Shown one piece after another: positions 41,738 through 50,219 of a stretch of DNA of 64,000 nt. Origin of the DNA: Calditrichota bacterium. Its GTDB lineage: Bacteria > Electryoneota > RPQS01. A program made the position numbers and the translations under genes. The stretch covers positions 62,001 to 126,000 of the forward strand of contig JACJVZ010000002.1 of the NCBI GenBank assembly GCA_020637445.1, read 5' to 3'. Each line of letters opens with the position of its first letter. The first letter of the stretch is position 1. Below the pieces are notes generated by a model. The model did no database searches. It saw nothing but the letters and a program-made list of their open reading frames with translations, and had not been told where the DNA came from.

Positions 41738-42948
41738 GTTCGCTGAAACAGACTTTTCACGCTTTCCGGCATCGCAACTACCGGCTGTTTTGGAGTGGTT
41801 TCGCGCTCTCGATCGTCGGAACGTGGATGCAGACTCTCGCACAGGGATGGCTGATTTGGAGATTGACAGAATCGGCGCTTTGGCTCGGTGTGATTGGAGC
41901 GATGTCGCAGTTGCCGTCGCTCGTTTTGGGTTCGATCGGCGGAGTTCTCGTCGACCGCGCGCCCAAAAGAACAGTGCTCTTTATCACACAAACCGGGCAA
42001 GCCATCGCCGCGCTACTTCTTGCCATTCTGACTTTTACACATGCCGTCAACGAATGGCACGTGTTGATTCTATCCACGATTTCCGGAATCTTCTTGGCCG
42101 TAGATGCTCCGGCACGGCTGGCCTTTGTCGGAGATTTGGTCGGCAAAGAGGACATCGGGAATGCGGTCGCGCTGAATTCCTCGACTTTCAATGCCGCGCG
42201 ACTCGTGGGTCCTTCGCTCGCGGGTATTCTCGTGCCGCTGTTTGGCGAAGGCGTGTGTTTCCTCGTGAATGCACTCTCATACCTGTCGCTCATCATTACG
42301 CTTTCGATGATGAGCAATCTGCCGCCCCCAGCCGGTGACCCGCGCGAGCCAATCATCAAGCAACTGCGGGAAGCATACGCGTACATCGTGCGTTCTCCCG
42401 TCCAGCGGGTGCTGATTCGCAATGTCGTGATCTTCGCGATCTTCGGTTTTTCGTATACGACTCTTCTGCCGATGGTGGCCGACCACGTACTCAACACGGG
42501 CGCGGAAGGACTTGGTATTTTGATGTCGGCGGGAGGAATCGGCGCGCTGCTCGGCGGCTTGTGGCAGGCCTCGATGGGACGCGAGAATAAGCGCGGCTGG
42601 GTGGTGATGCTGGGTATGACCGGGCTTGGCCTCGGGCTTTTGATCTTTGCGCTGTCCAAGCAATTCGAAATTTCCGTGATTGCGATGGCGATGACGGGAT
42701 TTTCGGGAATTTCGATGCTCGCTTCGACGAACACGCTCCTGCAAAATCTCACACCGGATCACTTGCGCGGGCGCGTGCTGGGATTTTACACATCAAGTTT
42801 TTTGGGCTTCGGTCCAATTGGAGCATTCCTGCTCGGTGCGCTCGCGGATTTTTCTGACGCACGAGTTGCATTGGCGTCAACCGCCGCAATGTGTTTGATC
42901 GTCGCAGTTTATACCGTTGTCCATTACCGGCGGCTGCGCGCGGTGTGA
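41734..42948 (+). CDS. MFS transporter, EntS-like exporter branch
   Basis: A 404-residue integral membrane protein with about 12 hydrophobic helices. The first helix pair FRHRNYRLFWSGFALSIVGT and WMQTLAQGWLIW and the loop RRNVDR-like GGVLVDRAPKRTVL fit the MFS_3 group (enterobactin exporter EntS and related drug or metabolite exporters). Its GTG start overlaps the previous stop and its stop overlaps the next ATG. Substrate unknown. Confidence 0.88.
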   Translation: MSSLKQTFHAFRHRNYRLFWSGFALSIVGTWMQTLAQGWLIWRLTESALWLGVIGAMSQLPSLVLGSIGGVLVDRAPKRTVLFITQTGQAIAALLLAILTFTHAVNEWHVLILSTISGIFLAVDAPARLAFVGDLVGKEDIGNAVALNSSTFNAARLVGPSLAGILVPLFGEGVCFLVNALSYLSLIITLSMMSNLPPPAGDPREPIIKQLREAYAYIVRSPVQRVLIRNVVIFAIFGFSYTTLLPMVADHVLNTGAEGLGILMSAGGIGALLGGLWQASMGRENKRGWVVMLGMTGLGLGLLIFALSKQFEISVIAMAMTGFSGISMLASTNTLLQNLTPDHLRGRVLGFYTSSFLGFGPIGAFLLGALADFSDARVALASTAAMCLIVAVYTVVHYRRLRAV

Positions 42949-43598
42949 TGCGGCTGTTCCGCAAAGAAGACGTTGCCGGTGACGTGCGCAGGCGAAAGGT
43001 CGAAATTCTTTTGCACAGCACACATTTGACGATCAATTTGCCGCGAATCTTGGAAGACGGCTATGTCGATACGGCCAGAGGATTGCGCGGGCGGTTGGGT
43101 GAACATGCGGAGAGATTGTTGCATGATCCGCGAAGGCTTGAAAAGTTTGCCGTCGGATTGGATTATATCAATTGCTCGCTCACGGATCCGAATTATGAGT
43201 TGCTCTACGCGCGTTCAAAGTCCGCGTGGCAAGCCGAGTGGGTGCATTTCAAATTGAGTCTTGAGCTGTTGTCGCATCCTGACACAATGTTCTGCCCGGT
43301 TTCAGCGGCACAGGACCACGGACAGCACGTGACAACAGGACTTGAGGGATTTCGCACGATGTTTGCTGAACAAGTGGACACCTATTCGCGTGACGGATTA
43401 TCCAAGAATGAGCCGACACATCCGCAAGCGGAAGTCTTGATCAATGGCAAACTTCCGCTCGAATTGGTACAAGAGATCATCACTCCCGACGCGCAAGCCA
43501 TGAATGAGGTGCAGCGGTTGCTGGAGTTCTACCATCAAAAGATACCGGTCACAGTCGAGCCGAAGTTTTTTCTTTGGCCGAAGAGACTCAAAAAGTAA
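42948..43598 (+). CDS. DarT-like (DUF4433-type) ADP-ribosyltransferase
   Basis: A 216-residue protein. Two stretches resemble the DarT family of DNA thymidine ADP-ribosyltransferases: LLHSTHLTINLPRILEDGYV near residue 20 (compare the family H-x-T-H-x-x-N-L-P-x-I-L NAD-site pattern) and PQAEVLINGKLPLELVQEII near residue 165 (compare the catalytic Q-A-E of DarT). In between lie DYINCSLTDPNYELLYARSK and AEWVHFKLSLELL, in the places of the family's substrate loop. DarT toxins usually sit beside the macrodomain antitoxin DarG; none is visible here, and the gene is instead coupled to an MFS exporter. The assignment rests on motif reading and is moderate. Confidence 0.6.
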   Translation: MRLFRKEDVAGDVRRRKVEILLHSTHLTINLPRILEDGYVDTARGLRGRLGEHAERLLHDPRRLEKFAVGLDYINCSLTDPNYELLYARSKSAWQAEWVHFKLSLELLSHPDTMFCPVSAAQDHGQHVTTGLEGFRTMFAEQVDTYSRDGLSKNEPTHPQAEVLINGKLPLELVQEIITPDAQAMNEVQRLLEFYHQKIPVTVEPKFFLWPKRLKK

Positions 43599-43625
43599 AC
43601 GGCGACCTGATGGTCGCCGTTTGTG
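43597..43625 (+). terminator. Terminator of the 40085-43598 operon
   Basis: Eleven-base perfect arms AAACGGCGACC (43597-43607) and GGTCGCCGTTT (43612-43622) with loop TGAT; the arms begin in the stop codon and the T-tract is weak. Confidence 0.7.
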
Positions 43626-43644
43626 TTGTCGCGGCGGTGTTTTG

Positions 43645-45291
43645 CTATTTCAGGAATACAACTTTTCGAGTTTGCACAGTTGTTGCATCGGAAGCGCGTA
43701 GGAAATAGACACCTGTCGCGAGATCGGGCGGCGCAGTGTAGTTAATCATCGTGCCGTGGCCATGTCCTTCGGAAAGTATCGCCACCTCGCGCCCGAGCAG
43801 GTCGTACAATCTCAGCGAAAACGCCGGACTCATGATCCCCGCAATCGCTATCGAGAGCTCGCTGTTGAACGGATTCGGATAGAGACTGACTATTTGCCAT
43901 GTGGACGGCTGCGCAACGTGCGGCGGATTCGTAGAACTGGTTGTATCCGGCGGCGACAACAGCCACGGATCAAACAACACACTATCCGAGAGAATCGTAT
44001 CCCCCTGCCCAAACGGATTCCGCGTCGGATGATAAGGCCCCGTATCGCTTCCCCACCAGTTGTTGCGTGCATCGATGGTTTGAGGAAACTCGGGGATATA
44101 GCCGATTGTTTCACCCATGTTTTCGACAACTTGGTTGTTTATAAACTCCGCTGTTCCACCGGTTGCAGTACAAAGAACGGTTGGGCGGTCAGGTCGACGG
44201 GGAGTGTTTTCTTGGAATAGATTGTTGTGAATATTCGCTCTGCCATCGCAGAAAACATAAACTTGACCCAGCCCGCTTCGATTGTATCTGAAAACGTTGC
44301 CTGAAACATTTGCGATTACTCCACAGATTGCAAGGTTTCCTGTCAGTATGCTACCATTGTTCTGGTTATGTTCAAGTGTATTGTCTGTGAAAGTCACGGT
44401 GTCGCTGTGATCACAACATGTGTTAACCGCCTTTGCATTTGATCCCAATTCTCCGAAATAACAACCTGTCACAATGTGACGGCCCAGACCAACAGAGAGG
44501 TGAGCCGCCCAAGCCTGAATATCGCTCGCTGAATTGCCCATGAAAAACGAGTTGATTACTGAACCACGTGCTCCTGATAGAAATGCTCCGCCAGTAACTC
44601 CGCTATTTTCAAGAAAACTGGATTCCTCAATTTCTGTCATGCAATCAAGAGCAATTAGCCCCCCGCCGTCTTGAAAAGCGTGGTTTCGCAGAAAAGTTGA
44701 ACCTTGTACATGAAGGCTGCAATCATCGGCATAGATGCCACCACCCCATTGACCCGAGGAGCAACTGTCTATTTTGCAGTCGACGACCGACAATTTCGTA
44801 ACAGGACCTAAGTTGATATTTCCAATTGAAAGTATCGCACCGCCGAAAAATCCCGCGGAACAATTAGTAATTCGCGCGTTGCTTACTGCAAGCTTGCTGT
44901 TTATTGAGTAGATGGCTCCGCCTGAAATCCCTGGCCCTTCTTCCCAGTTCGTGCCTTCGCCTGCTCGTAAGGTTAATCCTTCAACTCTTGTGTACTCGTC
45001 ATGGAGGTTTAGTACTATTAAACAGCTTGCTGTGTCAATACCGCTATCTGCCGGATGCCAGACAACTGTTGCGATCTCATTTGTGTCTCTAGAGAAAACG
45101 AAATTGCTCCCAATGGTGAGATTATGCTGCCTAAGCACAATAGACTCAAAGAACTCGCCGCCGTGTAGCAAAATAGTGTCGCCAGGTGAACTAGCATTTA
45201 CGAATTGTTGGATACTCTGCTCGGGTGAGACCTCCAGAACTGCGCCCTTGAGACAGACGACGCAGGCGAGAATACTTAAGACTACGCGCAT
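43645..45291 (-). CDS. Secreted right-handed beta-helix protein with type IX-like sorting domain
   Basis: ATG 45291 has an AAGGA ribosome site and a signal peptide (about 1-18). The 548-residue protein is a parallel beta-helix of pectate-lyase/polymorphic outer-membrane type (about 40-430) with recurring turns such as GGAILSIGNI, GGGIYADDCSL and GGAFLSG, followed by a short linker and the C-terminal sorting domain with LYPNPFNSELSI and GVYFLRA, ending KVVFLK. It is probably a surface-bound binding or polysaccharide-active protein; no catalytic site can be assigned. It is the second gene after the small secreted protein at 45354. Confidence 0.85.
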   Translation of the reverse strand: MRVVLSILACVVCLKGAVLEVSPEQSIQQFVNASSPGDTILLHGGEFFESIVLRQHNLTIGSNFVFSRDTNEIATVVWHPADSGIDTASCLIVLNLHDEYTRVEGLTLRAGEGTNWEEGPGISGGAIYSINSKLAVSNARITNCSAGFFGGAILSIGNINLGPVTKLSVVDCKIDSCSSGQWGGGIYADDCSLHVQGSTFLRNHAFQDGGGLIALDCMTEIEESSFLENSGVTGGAFLSGARGSVINSFFMGNSASDIQAWAAHLSVGLGRHIVTGCYFGELGSNAKAVNTCCDHSDTVTFTDNTLEHNQNNGSILTGNLAICGVIANVSGNVFRYNRSGLGQVYVFCDGRANIHNNLFQENTPRRPDRPTVLCTATGGTAEFINNQVVENMGETIGYIPEFPQTIDARNNWWGSDTGPYHPTRNPFGQGDTILSDSVLFDPWLLSPPDTTSSTNPPHVAQPSTWQIVSLYPNPFNSELSIAIAGIMSPAFSLRLYDLLGREVAILSEGHGHGTMINYTAPPDLATGVYFLRASDATTVQTRKVVFLK

Positions 45292-45309
45292 AAGAATTCC
45301 TTTTAAGAA

Positions 45310-45339
45310 ACATGCCCGCGCAGCGCTGCGCGGGCATGT
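45310..45339. terminator. Perfect 30-base palindrome, probable terminator or attenuator
   Basis: Positions 45310-45339 are a perfect palindrome (15-base arm ACATGCCCGCGCAGC). It lies 14 bases after the stop of the gene at 45354 and 18 bases before the start of the next, with TTCTTAAAA after it on the minus strand. It could form a very stable hairpin that limits read-through into the beta-helix gene. Confidence 0.7.
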
Positions 45340-45353
45340 CATCTTCGTATTTT

Positions 45354-45770
45354 TTAGCTTCCCGACCCCGGAGGACAGCAGTTCACTTCAACATCGGAGT
45401 AAACGCATGCGGATGCCGTACCAGATGTAATGTTCGCTATTGACCTTAAGCAATAGCTGTTCGAGACTTCAAGGTTTACGTTTGTAACTCCACACGCTCC
45501 GTTATGTCGAGTTATCTGGACAATTTCCTGCAAGTACTCACCATCGACCTTCAATACGACTCCCGTAATATTGCCTGATGAAGGTGCTTTTACCTGAAGA
45601 TTGTAGTCGTCCGTTGAAGCGACGGTAAAGACATTCTCCAATGTTCCGGATGCCGAGTGATTGTTAACAACTCGTGCGATAGCGGCTGTTGTCAGCGAAA
45701 GAACTATTGCCAACGCAGGCAAAAGTACTAAGTATCGCCCCCCCTTAAACTTACGAAGCTCCATCTTCAT
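45354..45770 (-). CDS. Small secreted protein of unknown function
   Basis: The start is set at ATG 45770 because GAGGTG lies five bases upstream; two other ATGs (45782, 45764) are nearby. The 138-residue protein has a basic N-terminus and signal peptide (hydrophobic about 14-31, cleavage near AIA), then a beta-rich mature part with five cysteines, ending NCCPPGSGS. No family was recognised. It shares a promoter with the beta-helix gene downstream. Confidence 0.7.
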   Translation of the reverse strand: MKMELRKFKGGRYLVLLPALAIVLSLTTAAIARVVNNHSASGTLENVFTVASTDDYNLQVKAPSSGNITGVVLKVDGEYLQEIVQITRHNGACGVTNVNLEVSNSYCLRSIANITSGTASACVYSDVEVNCCPPGSGS

Positions 45771-45821
45771 AGCGCACCTCATTTGTTTGGTTTCGCCGCA
45801 CTTTGTGTGCGGGTCACCTTC

Positions 45822-45851
45822 AATATATGACCAAAAGAGTCTGCTTGTCAA
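45822..45851 (-). promoter_or_regulatory. Promoter of the small secreted protein gene
   Basis: On the minus strand TTGACA (45851-45846), 18-base spacer, TATATT (45827-45822). Confidence 0.6.
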
Positions 45852-45911
45852 TACGAAGAATTCTTCGCACTTTTTAAGGGGCAACTGTTTTCTCTACTTG
45901 CAGTTAATTGC

Positions 45912-46424
45912 TCACACCAGCGTGCTGCACTCATGTCTCAGCAGCCATGCTTTTCTGTCCACTCCTCCGGCGTAGCCGGTTAGGTGATTGTTTTGGCCCA
46001 AGACTCTGTGACAGGGGACAATGACGGCGATGGGATTTTGACCGTTGGCTAAACCTACCGCGCGGGAGCCGTTGGTCAACAACAACCGTTTGGCAATTTC
46101 GCCGTAGGTGATCGTCGTGCCGAACGGAATCAATTGCAGCTCGCGCCAGACTTCGATCTGAAATTCGGTGCCGCGCAAGTCGAGCGGAGTTTCAAAGTGT
46201 GTCCTGTAGCCCGCGAAATATTCGGTCAACTCTTTGCGAGCGTGCTGCAGGATCTTCGTTTCGATGCACACCCCCTCGGCTTCTTTCGGATCGTCCATAA
46301 ACTCCGCACGCAGGAGCCCGACTCCACTGGCCGTCAAACGCATGCGGCCAAGCTGAGTCTTCATGTCGATCCAAAAGACTTCTTCCGCAGTCTGGACTAC
46401 GGAGTGTTCAGCAGTGTGAACCAT
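45912..46424 (-). CDS. ogt: Methylated-DNA--protein-cysteine methyltransferase
   Basis: A 170-residue suicide repair protein that takes alkyl groups from O6-alkylguanine. The active-site motif VIVPCHRVLG with the acceptor cysteine lies near residue 142, the DNA-binding helix block SRAVGLANGQNP just before it, and the GTTITYGEIAKRL block before that. The N-terminal domain is present but lacks the Ada zinc domain, so this is the Ogt type. It overlaps the end of the AlkA-like gene by 28 bases, in an alkylation-repair operon. Confidence 0.93.
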   Translation of the reverse strand: MVHTAEHSVVQTAEEVFWIDMKTQLGRMRLTASGVGLLRAEFMDDPKEAEGVCIETKILQHARKELTEYFAGYRTHFETPLDLRGTEFQIEVWRELQLIPFGTTITYGEIAKRLLLTNGSRAVGLANGQNPIAVIVPCHRVLGQNNHLTGYAGGVDRKAWLLRHECSTLV

Positions 46425-47287
46425 ATGTAGAATGTTGCATAGCTGCGAAAGGGCCGCCAGCTTTCGGTGATTTGTCGAGTTTCTTCGATGCTCGCCTGTC
46501 TGCCCAAATCGTATTCACGCGCAAGCGCATTTCTCAAACCGATATCCTCATACGGACACGCGTCGGCGTCGCCGTGCACGCGCATCATCGCATACTCCAC
46601 CGACCACGGGCCGATGCCGCGAATTTCAATCAAGCGGTCTCGAATCTCTTGAGGGTCAGGAGCCATGAGCAGCGATTCACTAAGATACTCCGAGATGAGT
46701 TCCTGTGCAAGACCCTGAAGATATTCTCCCTTTTGTCTGGAAAGTCCGCAGCCGAGCAGCTCGTCTTGGGTTAAACTAAGCACGGCTTCAGGAGTCGGAA
46801 ATCCCTCATAAATCTTGTCTTGCCACTCCACCGTCGCGCCGCAATACAACGCCAATCGTGAGCGCGTTGAAAACGCAGATGCTACAGACACCTGCTGGCC
46901 GATGATTGACCACGAGAGGCACTCCCACAGACTGTAAATTCCTACAAGCCTCAATCCTTTGTAGGCACTCGTCCATTTCTTCAGATTGCGATCACTCTCT
47001 GAGAACTCGTAAAACCTCGATAATTCCTCATCGCTCCCAAAAGACCGGCGCAAGTAATGGCTTATTTGCTCCATACGCGAGCTCGACTCTTTGCCGACGA
47101 CGACTTTTGCCTCCACCGAGTTCGCGCCGCCGGGAGTGACTTCGACTAAGTAGTAGCCTTGTTCATCGGCCAAGACTTGACAGAATTGCTTGTCCGAAAC
47201 GGCGTGCGCTTGCGCGTTTTCGTAGCGGCCGATGTAACGTGCGGTGAGTGTGAAATCGAAGGGCGCGAAGAAATGATGGGTAATCAT
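46397..47287 (-). CDS. AlkA-type 3-methyladenine DNA glycosylase
   Basis: ATG 47287 overlaps the potassium channel stop (ATGA), which favours it over ATG 47317. The 296-residue protein has an N-terminal AlkA_N-like beta domain (about 1-110) and the HhH-GPD glycosylase fold (about 115-290), with the entry block LWECLSWSIIGQQVS, the hairpin IEIRGIGPWSVEYAMM and the catalytic aspartate region DIGLRNAL. It removes alkylated bases such as 3-methyladenine. Coupled to the Ogt gene downstream. Confidence 0.88.
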   Translation of the reverse strand: MITHHFFAPFDFTLTARYIGRYENAQAHAVSDKQFCQVLADEQGYYLVEVTPGGANSVEAKVVVGKESSSRMEQISHYLRRSFGSDEELSRFYEFSESDRNLKKWTSAYKGLRLVGIYSLWECLSWSIIGQQVSVASAFSTRSRLALYCGATVEWQDKIYEGFPTPEAVLSLTQDELLGCGLSRQKGEYLQGLAQELISEYLSESLLMAPDPQEIRDRLIEIRGIGPWSVEYAMMRVHGDADACPYEDIGLRNALAREYDLGRQASIEETRQITESWRPFRSYATFYIWFTLLNTP

Positions 47288-48138
47288 CGATGCAAGTGCG
47301 TGCCGCAGCGTTTGCAAAATTCAGCGTCTTTGTCGTGACCTTCGCACAGACACGACGGGCAAACTTGAGTCGTTATCAATTCGAAATTCTTGCGCGTCAT
47401 CTCCGCCGTCACGATTCCCGTCGGTACGGCGATAATGGCGTAGCCCAAAATCATAATCGCCGAAGCCAAGAATCTTCCGAGTGTCGTCATTGGCGCAATG
47501 TCGCCGTAACCTACCGTCGTCAAAGTTACAATCGCCCAATACACCGCCGCGGGGATACTCGTAAAGCCGCTGGTTTCGCCTTCGATCAGATACATCAGCG
47601 ATCCCATCAATGTCACTAAGATTAAGACCGCAAACAGAAATACAGCGATCTTTCTGCCGCTCGCTCGCAATGAACTCAATACCATCTGACCTTCGCTGAG
47701 ATAGAGCGCGAGTTTCAAGACTCGGAAAATGCGCAGGATGCGGAGGATGCGAATCACAATCAGATATTGCGCGCCGGGCAGGAACAGGCTGACATAGGTG
47801 GGCAGAATCGCGAGTAGGTCGATGATACCGTAGAAGCTCGACATATATGTCCACGGCTTGCGCACACACACGATACGCAGTAAATACTCAATCGTGAACG
47901 CGACCGTAAAGAACCACTCGGCGACGCGGATTTCGTTTTGCCATTTCGCGCGAAATGAGGGCTCACTGTCGAGCATTACGGCAATCGTCGAAAGCAAGAT
48001 CGTGACAATCAGACCGATGTCAAACCACTTGCCCATCGGCGTGTCGGCTTCGTAGATGATCTCGTGAACTTTTCGGCGCCAGCCCAAAAGCGGTTCTTCG
48101 TCAAACTTCGGGTGCGATTGTCGCAGTGGAGGACTCAT
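47284..48138 (-). CDS. Voltage-gated K+ channel with C-terminal zinc ribbon
   Basis: A 284-residue six-helix channel: membrane helices S1-S4 (about 35-150) with the voltage-sensor arginines in RILRILRIFRVLKL, then S5, a pore helix and the potassium selectivity filter TLTTVGYGD (about 215-223), then S6. A zinc-ribbon-like end C-X2-C-X11-C-X2-C (about 260-278, CPSCLCEGHDKDAEFC) follows. It forms tetramers in the inner membrane. It is the first gene of an operon with the two alkylation-repair genes. Confidence 0.9.
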   Translation of the reverse strand: MSPPLRQSHPKFDEEPLLGWRRKVHEIIYEADTPMGKWFDIGLIVTILLSTIAVMLDSEPSFRAKWQNEIRVAEWFFTVAFTIEYLLRIVCVRKPWTYMSSFYGIIDLLAILPTYVSLFLPGAQYLIVIRILRILRIFRVLKLALYLSEGQMVLSSLRASGRKIAVFLFAVLILVTLMGSLMYLIEGETSGFTSIPAAVYWAIVTLTTVGYGDIAPMTTLGRFLASAIMILGYAIIAVPTGIVTAEMTRKNFELITTQVCPSCLCEGHDKDAEFCKRCGTHLHR

Positions 48139-48167
48139 ATTGACTCCAATTTTTCAGATCGTCCCAT

Positions 48168-48196
48168 AAAGTAACAAACCCCGGTCTCACTCACAA
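48168..48196 (-). promoter_or_regulatory. Promoter of the K+ channel/alkA/ogt operon
   Basis: On the minus strand TTGTGA (48196-48191), 17-base spacer, TACTTT (48173-48168). It lies within the htrA terminator. Confidence 0.5.
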
Positions 48197-48206
48197 GACC
48201 GGGGCT
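48177..48206 (-). terminator. Terminator of the HtrA-type protease gene
   Basis: Nine-base perfect arms CCCCGGTCT (48179-48187) and AGACCGGGG (48196-48204) with an eight-base loop; TTTGTTA follows on the minus strand. Confidence 0.75.
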
Positions 48207-48227
48207 TGTTCAAACTTACGAAGAGCC

Positions 48228-49733
48228 TTAGTTCACTTCAACCGCTTCGAAGGTCTTCACGCCTTCGCGGACGATGCGGAAGAGGACTGCGCGGTCACTG
48301 TGGCGCAAGTCGGCTGCGATTTCTTTGAAGCTCTTGACGTCGTCGACCGGCTTACGGTCGATTTCGATGATGACGTCGCCTTCGCGGAGCTTATCCTGCG
48401 CGGGGCTGTCTTCGTCGATTTCATTGATGATCACTCCGAACGTGCCGTCGAGTTTCAGCGCGCGTGCCATGGACTCGTTGATTTGTCCGACGTCGATGCC
48501 GAGCCAATTGGTGGACGGTTCCGGTTCGGGTTTGCTTTGCCCCATAAAGGTGGCAAGCTGCGCGCGGTCTCCGAGCACGAATTCGAGATTCTTGGTTTTT
48601 CCTTCACGGAGAATTTTAGCTTGCACGGGTTTTCCGGGCGGCACATCGGCGACGCGCATGCGGAAATGCTGGACGTCATTGACAGGATTGCCGTTGAATT
48701 CGGTGATCACGTCGCCCGCTTCGAGTCCGCCTTCTTCGGCCGGAGTGTTGGGATCGACGCGCTCGACGAAAACGCCGTTTTGGTCATCTTTCATTCCAGT
48801 CGCGGAGCGCAAATCCGCCGTCAATTCGCGCGGCAGCATACCCAAGTATCCGCGCGCGACTTTTCCGTTTTCGCGCAGCTGATCTACGACCTTCATGGCC
48901 ATGTTGATCGGAATTGCGAAACCGATGCCTTGACCGCTCGGGTTAATCGCGGTGTTTACGCCGATGACTTCGCCGTGAATATTGCAAAGCGGGCCGCCGC
49001 TGTTGCCGAAGTTAATCGAGGCATCCGTCTGAATGAAATCCTGATAGGCCGGGCCGCCTCCCGCAATCGCGAGATTGCTTCTGCCGCGCGCGGAAACGAT
49101 ACCCACCGTCAAGGTCCAATCGAGACCCAAGGGATTTCCCATGGCGATGGCCCAATCGCCGACGTGCAACTGGTCCGAGTTGCCGATCAGCGCGACTTCA
49201 TTCGGCGCAAAGTTGTGATCTATCTTAATCACGGCGACGTCGGTTTCGGGATCCGCGCCGATGATGCGAGCTTCGTATTCCGTACCGTCTTGAGTTTTGA
49301 CGGTCACTTTGTCGGCATCCTCAACGACGTGATTGTTGGTGAGAATGAAGCCGTCGCGGCTGATGATCATGCCGGAGCCGGTCGCGGGCGAATGGAATTT
49401 CCGCGGCTGCTGCTGGTTTCCGTCACGCTTGTGGAAGAATTCAAAGAACGGTGAATCATTGAACATGTCGTTCATCGAATTGCCGCTCACGACCTTGTCC
49501 GACGAGATGTTCACGACCGTCGGGCCGACACGCTCGGCGACCGCCACGAACGGGCTTTCGCCGTTGTCGTTGATCATCTGATTGTATTGAGCGAACTCCA
49601 CATTAACCGGAGGCGCGACGTTCTGTGCGACAGCTGTGGTGTCGCGATTCATGTTGGCCGTGAACAGCACTCCGGCGACCGCGCCGACGAGTACAAAGCC
49701 AAGTCCAATCCAACCGAGTTTTCTCATAGTCAT
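48228..49733 (-). CDS. HtrA/DegP-type periplasmic serine protease
   Basis: A 501-residue protease starting at ATG 49733 (ATG 49727 also possible; no strong ribosome site). A membrane anchor or signal lies at about 8-27, the trypsin-like domain at about 60-290 and two PDZ domains at about 300-395 and 400-495. The catalytic triad is visible: His in TNNHVVEDADK, Asp in PETDVAVIKID and Ser in NFGNSGGPL. Such enzymes degrade or refold damaged proteins in the periplasm. Confidence 0.93.
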   Translation of the reverse strand: MTMRKLGWIGLGFVLVGAVAGVLFTANMNRDTTAVAQNVAPPVNVEFAQYNQMINDNGESPFVAVAERVGPTVVNISSDKVVSGNSMNDMFNDSPFFEFFHKRDGNQQQPRKFHSPATGSGMIISRDGFILTNNHVVEDADKVTVKTQDGTEYEARIIGADPETDVAVIKIDHNFAPNEVALIGNSDQLHVGDWAIAMGNPLGLDWTLTVGIVSARGRSNLAIAGGGPAYQDFIQTDASINFGNSGGPLCNIHGEVIGVNTAINPSGQGIGFAIPINMAMKVVDQLRENGKVARGYLGMLPRELTADLRSATGMKDDQNGVFVERVDPNTPAEEGGLEAGDVITEFNGNPVNDVQHFRMRVADVPPGKPVQAKILREGKTKNLEFVLGDRAQLATFMGQSKPEPEPSTNWLGIDVGQINESMARALKLDGTFGVIINEIDEDSPAQDKLREGDVIIEIDRKPVDDVKSFKEIAADLRHSDRAVLFRIVREGVKTFEAVEVN

Positions 49734-49833
49734 TCGTGTATTTTCGTGATGTGTTGTAATATTGGAGCCGCGAGGGCTGTGTTGTGTTTCGTACTCAAAT
49801 ATACGAATTGATTTTGAGAGGGTTCCCAAGTTC

Positions 49834-49857
49834 CCAGCGTGGACGCTGGATCCAGTG
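49834..49857. repeat. Hairpin repeat R4 (CCAGCGT/ACGCTGG)
   Basis: CCAGCGT-GG-ACGCTGG followed by ATCCAGTG. A second copy at 56016-56040 reads CCAGCGT-AG-ACGCTGG followed by ACCCAATG, and a fragment occurs at 63210. Confidence 0.7.
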
Positions 49858-50184
49858 CTCTGACGCAAATGCCTTGCCTGCGTAATGTCTTGTTTCTTGG
49901 TTTGGTCCCAACAATTGTCGGAGCGGATAGTGTTGTTTTTTATGGCTCTTGGGTTTTGGGCTTGTGATGCAGAGTGCGAAGAAAAGTATGAAATATGAAG
50001 TCAGAAGTCAGAAAGGAGAGTGGAACGGAGGGCTAATAATATATGAACATTTGGGCAGTAAGTCAAGAGGGGGCAGGGGAAGTATGAAGGCGGAAAAGGT
50101 ATGAGGTCAGAGGTAAGAGGTATGAACCGAGAACAGACCCCATCCCCTAACCCCTTCCCCGTGAACGGAGTAGGGAGACAGTAA

Positions 50185-50213
50185 TTGCGGATTCTGATTT
50201 TTGGGAGTAGATT
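50185..50213 (+). promoter_or_regulatory. Candidate promoter of the FG-GAP gene
   Basis: TTGCGG (50185-50190), 17-base spacer, TAGATT (50208-50213). Transcription would begin at about 50220, exactly at the ATG. Confidence 0.4.
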
Positions 50214-50219
50214 GGGGGT

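Larger units (their letters stand above)
49734..50219. other. Intergenic region with repeat fragments and a possible promoter
   Basis: The left part upstream of htrA has AT-rich sequence including TATATT-like elements but no clear -35. Repeat R4 lies at 49834-49857 (CCAGCGT/ACGCTGG arms). About 49980-50180 is purine-rich, with AGTCAGA- and GTATGA-type direct repeats. A promoter is predicted at 50185-50213. No gene is supported. Confidence 0.5.

Noticed and set aside
48300..49454. A 384-codon open frame on the plus strand antisense to the HtrA protease
   Set aside because: It mirrors the protease coding sequence and shows a His/Arg/Asp-rich composition typical of antisense frames.
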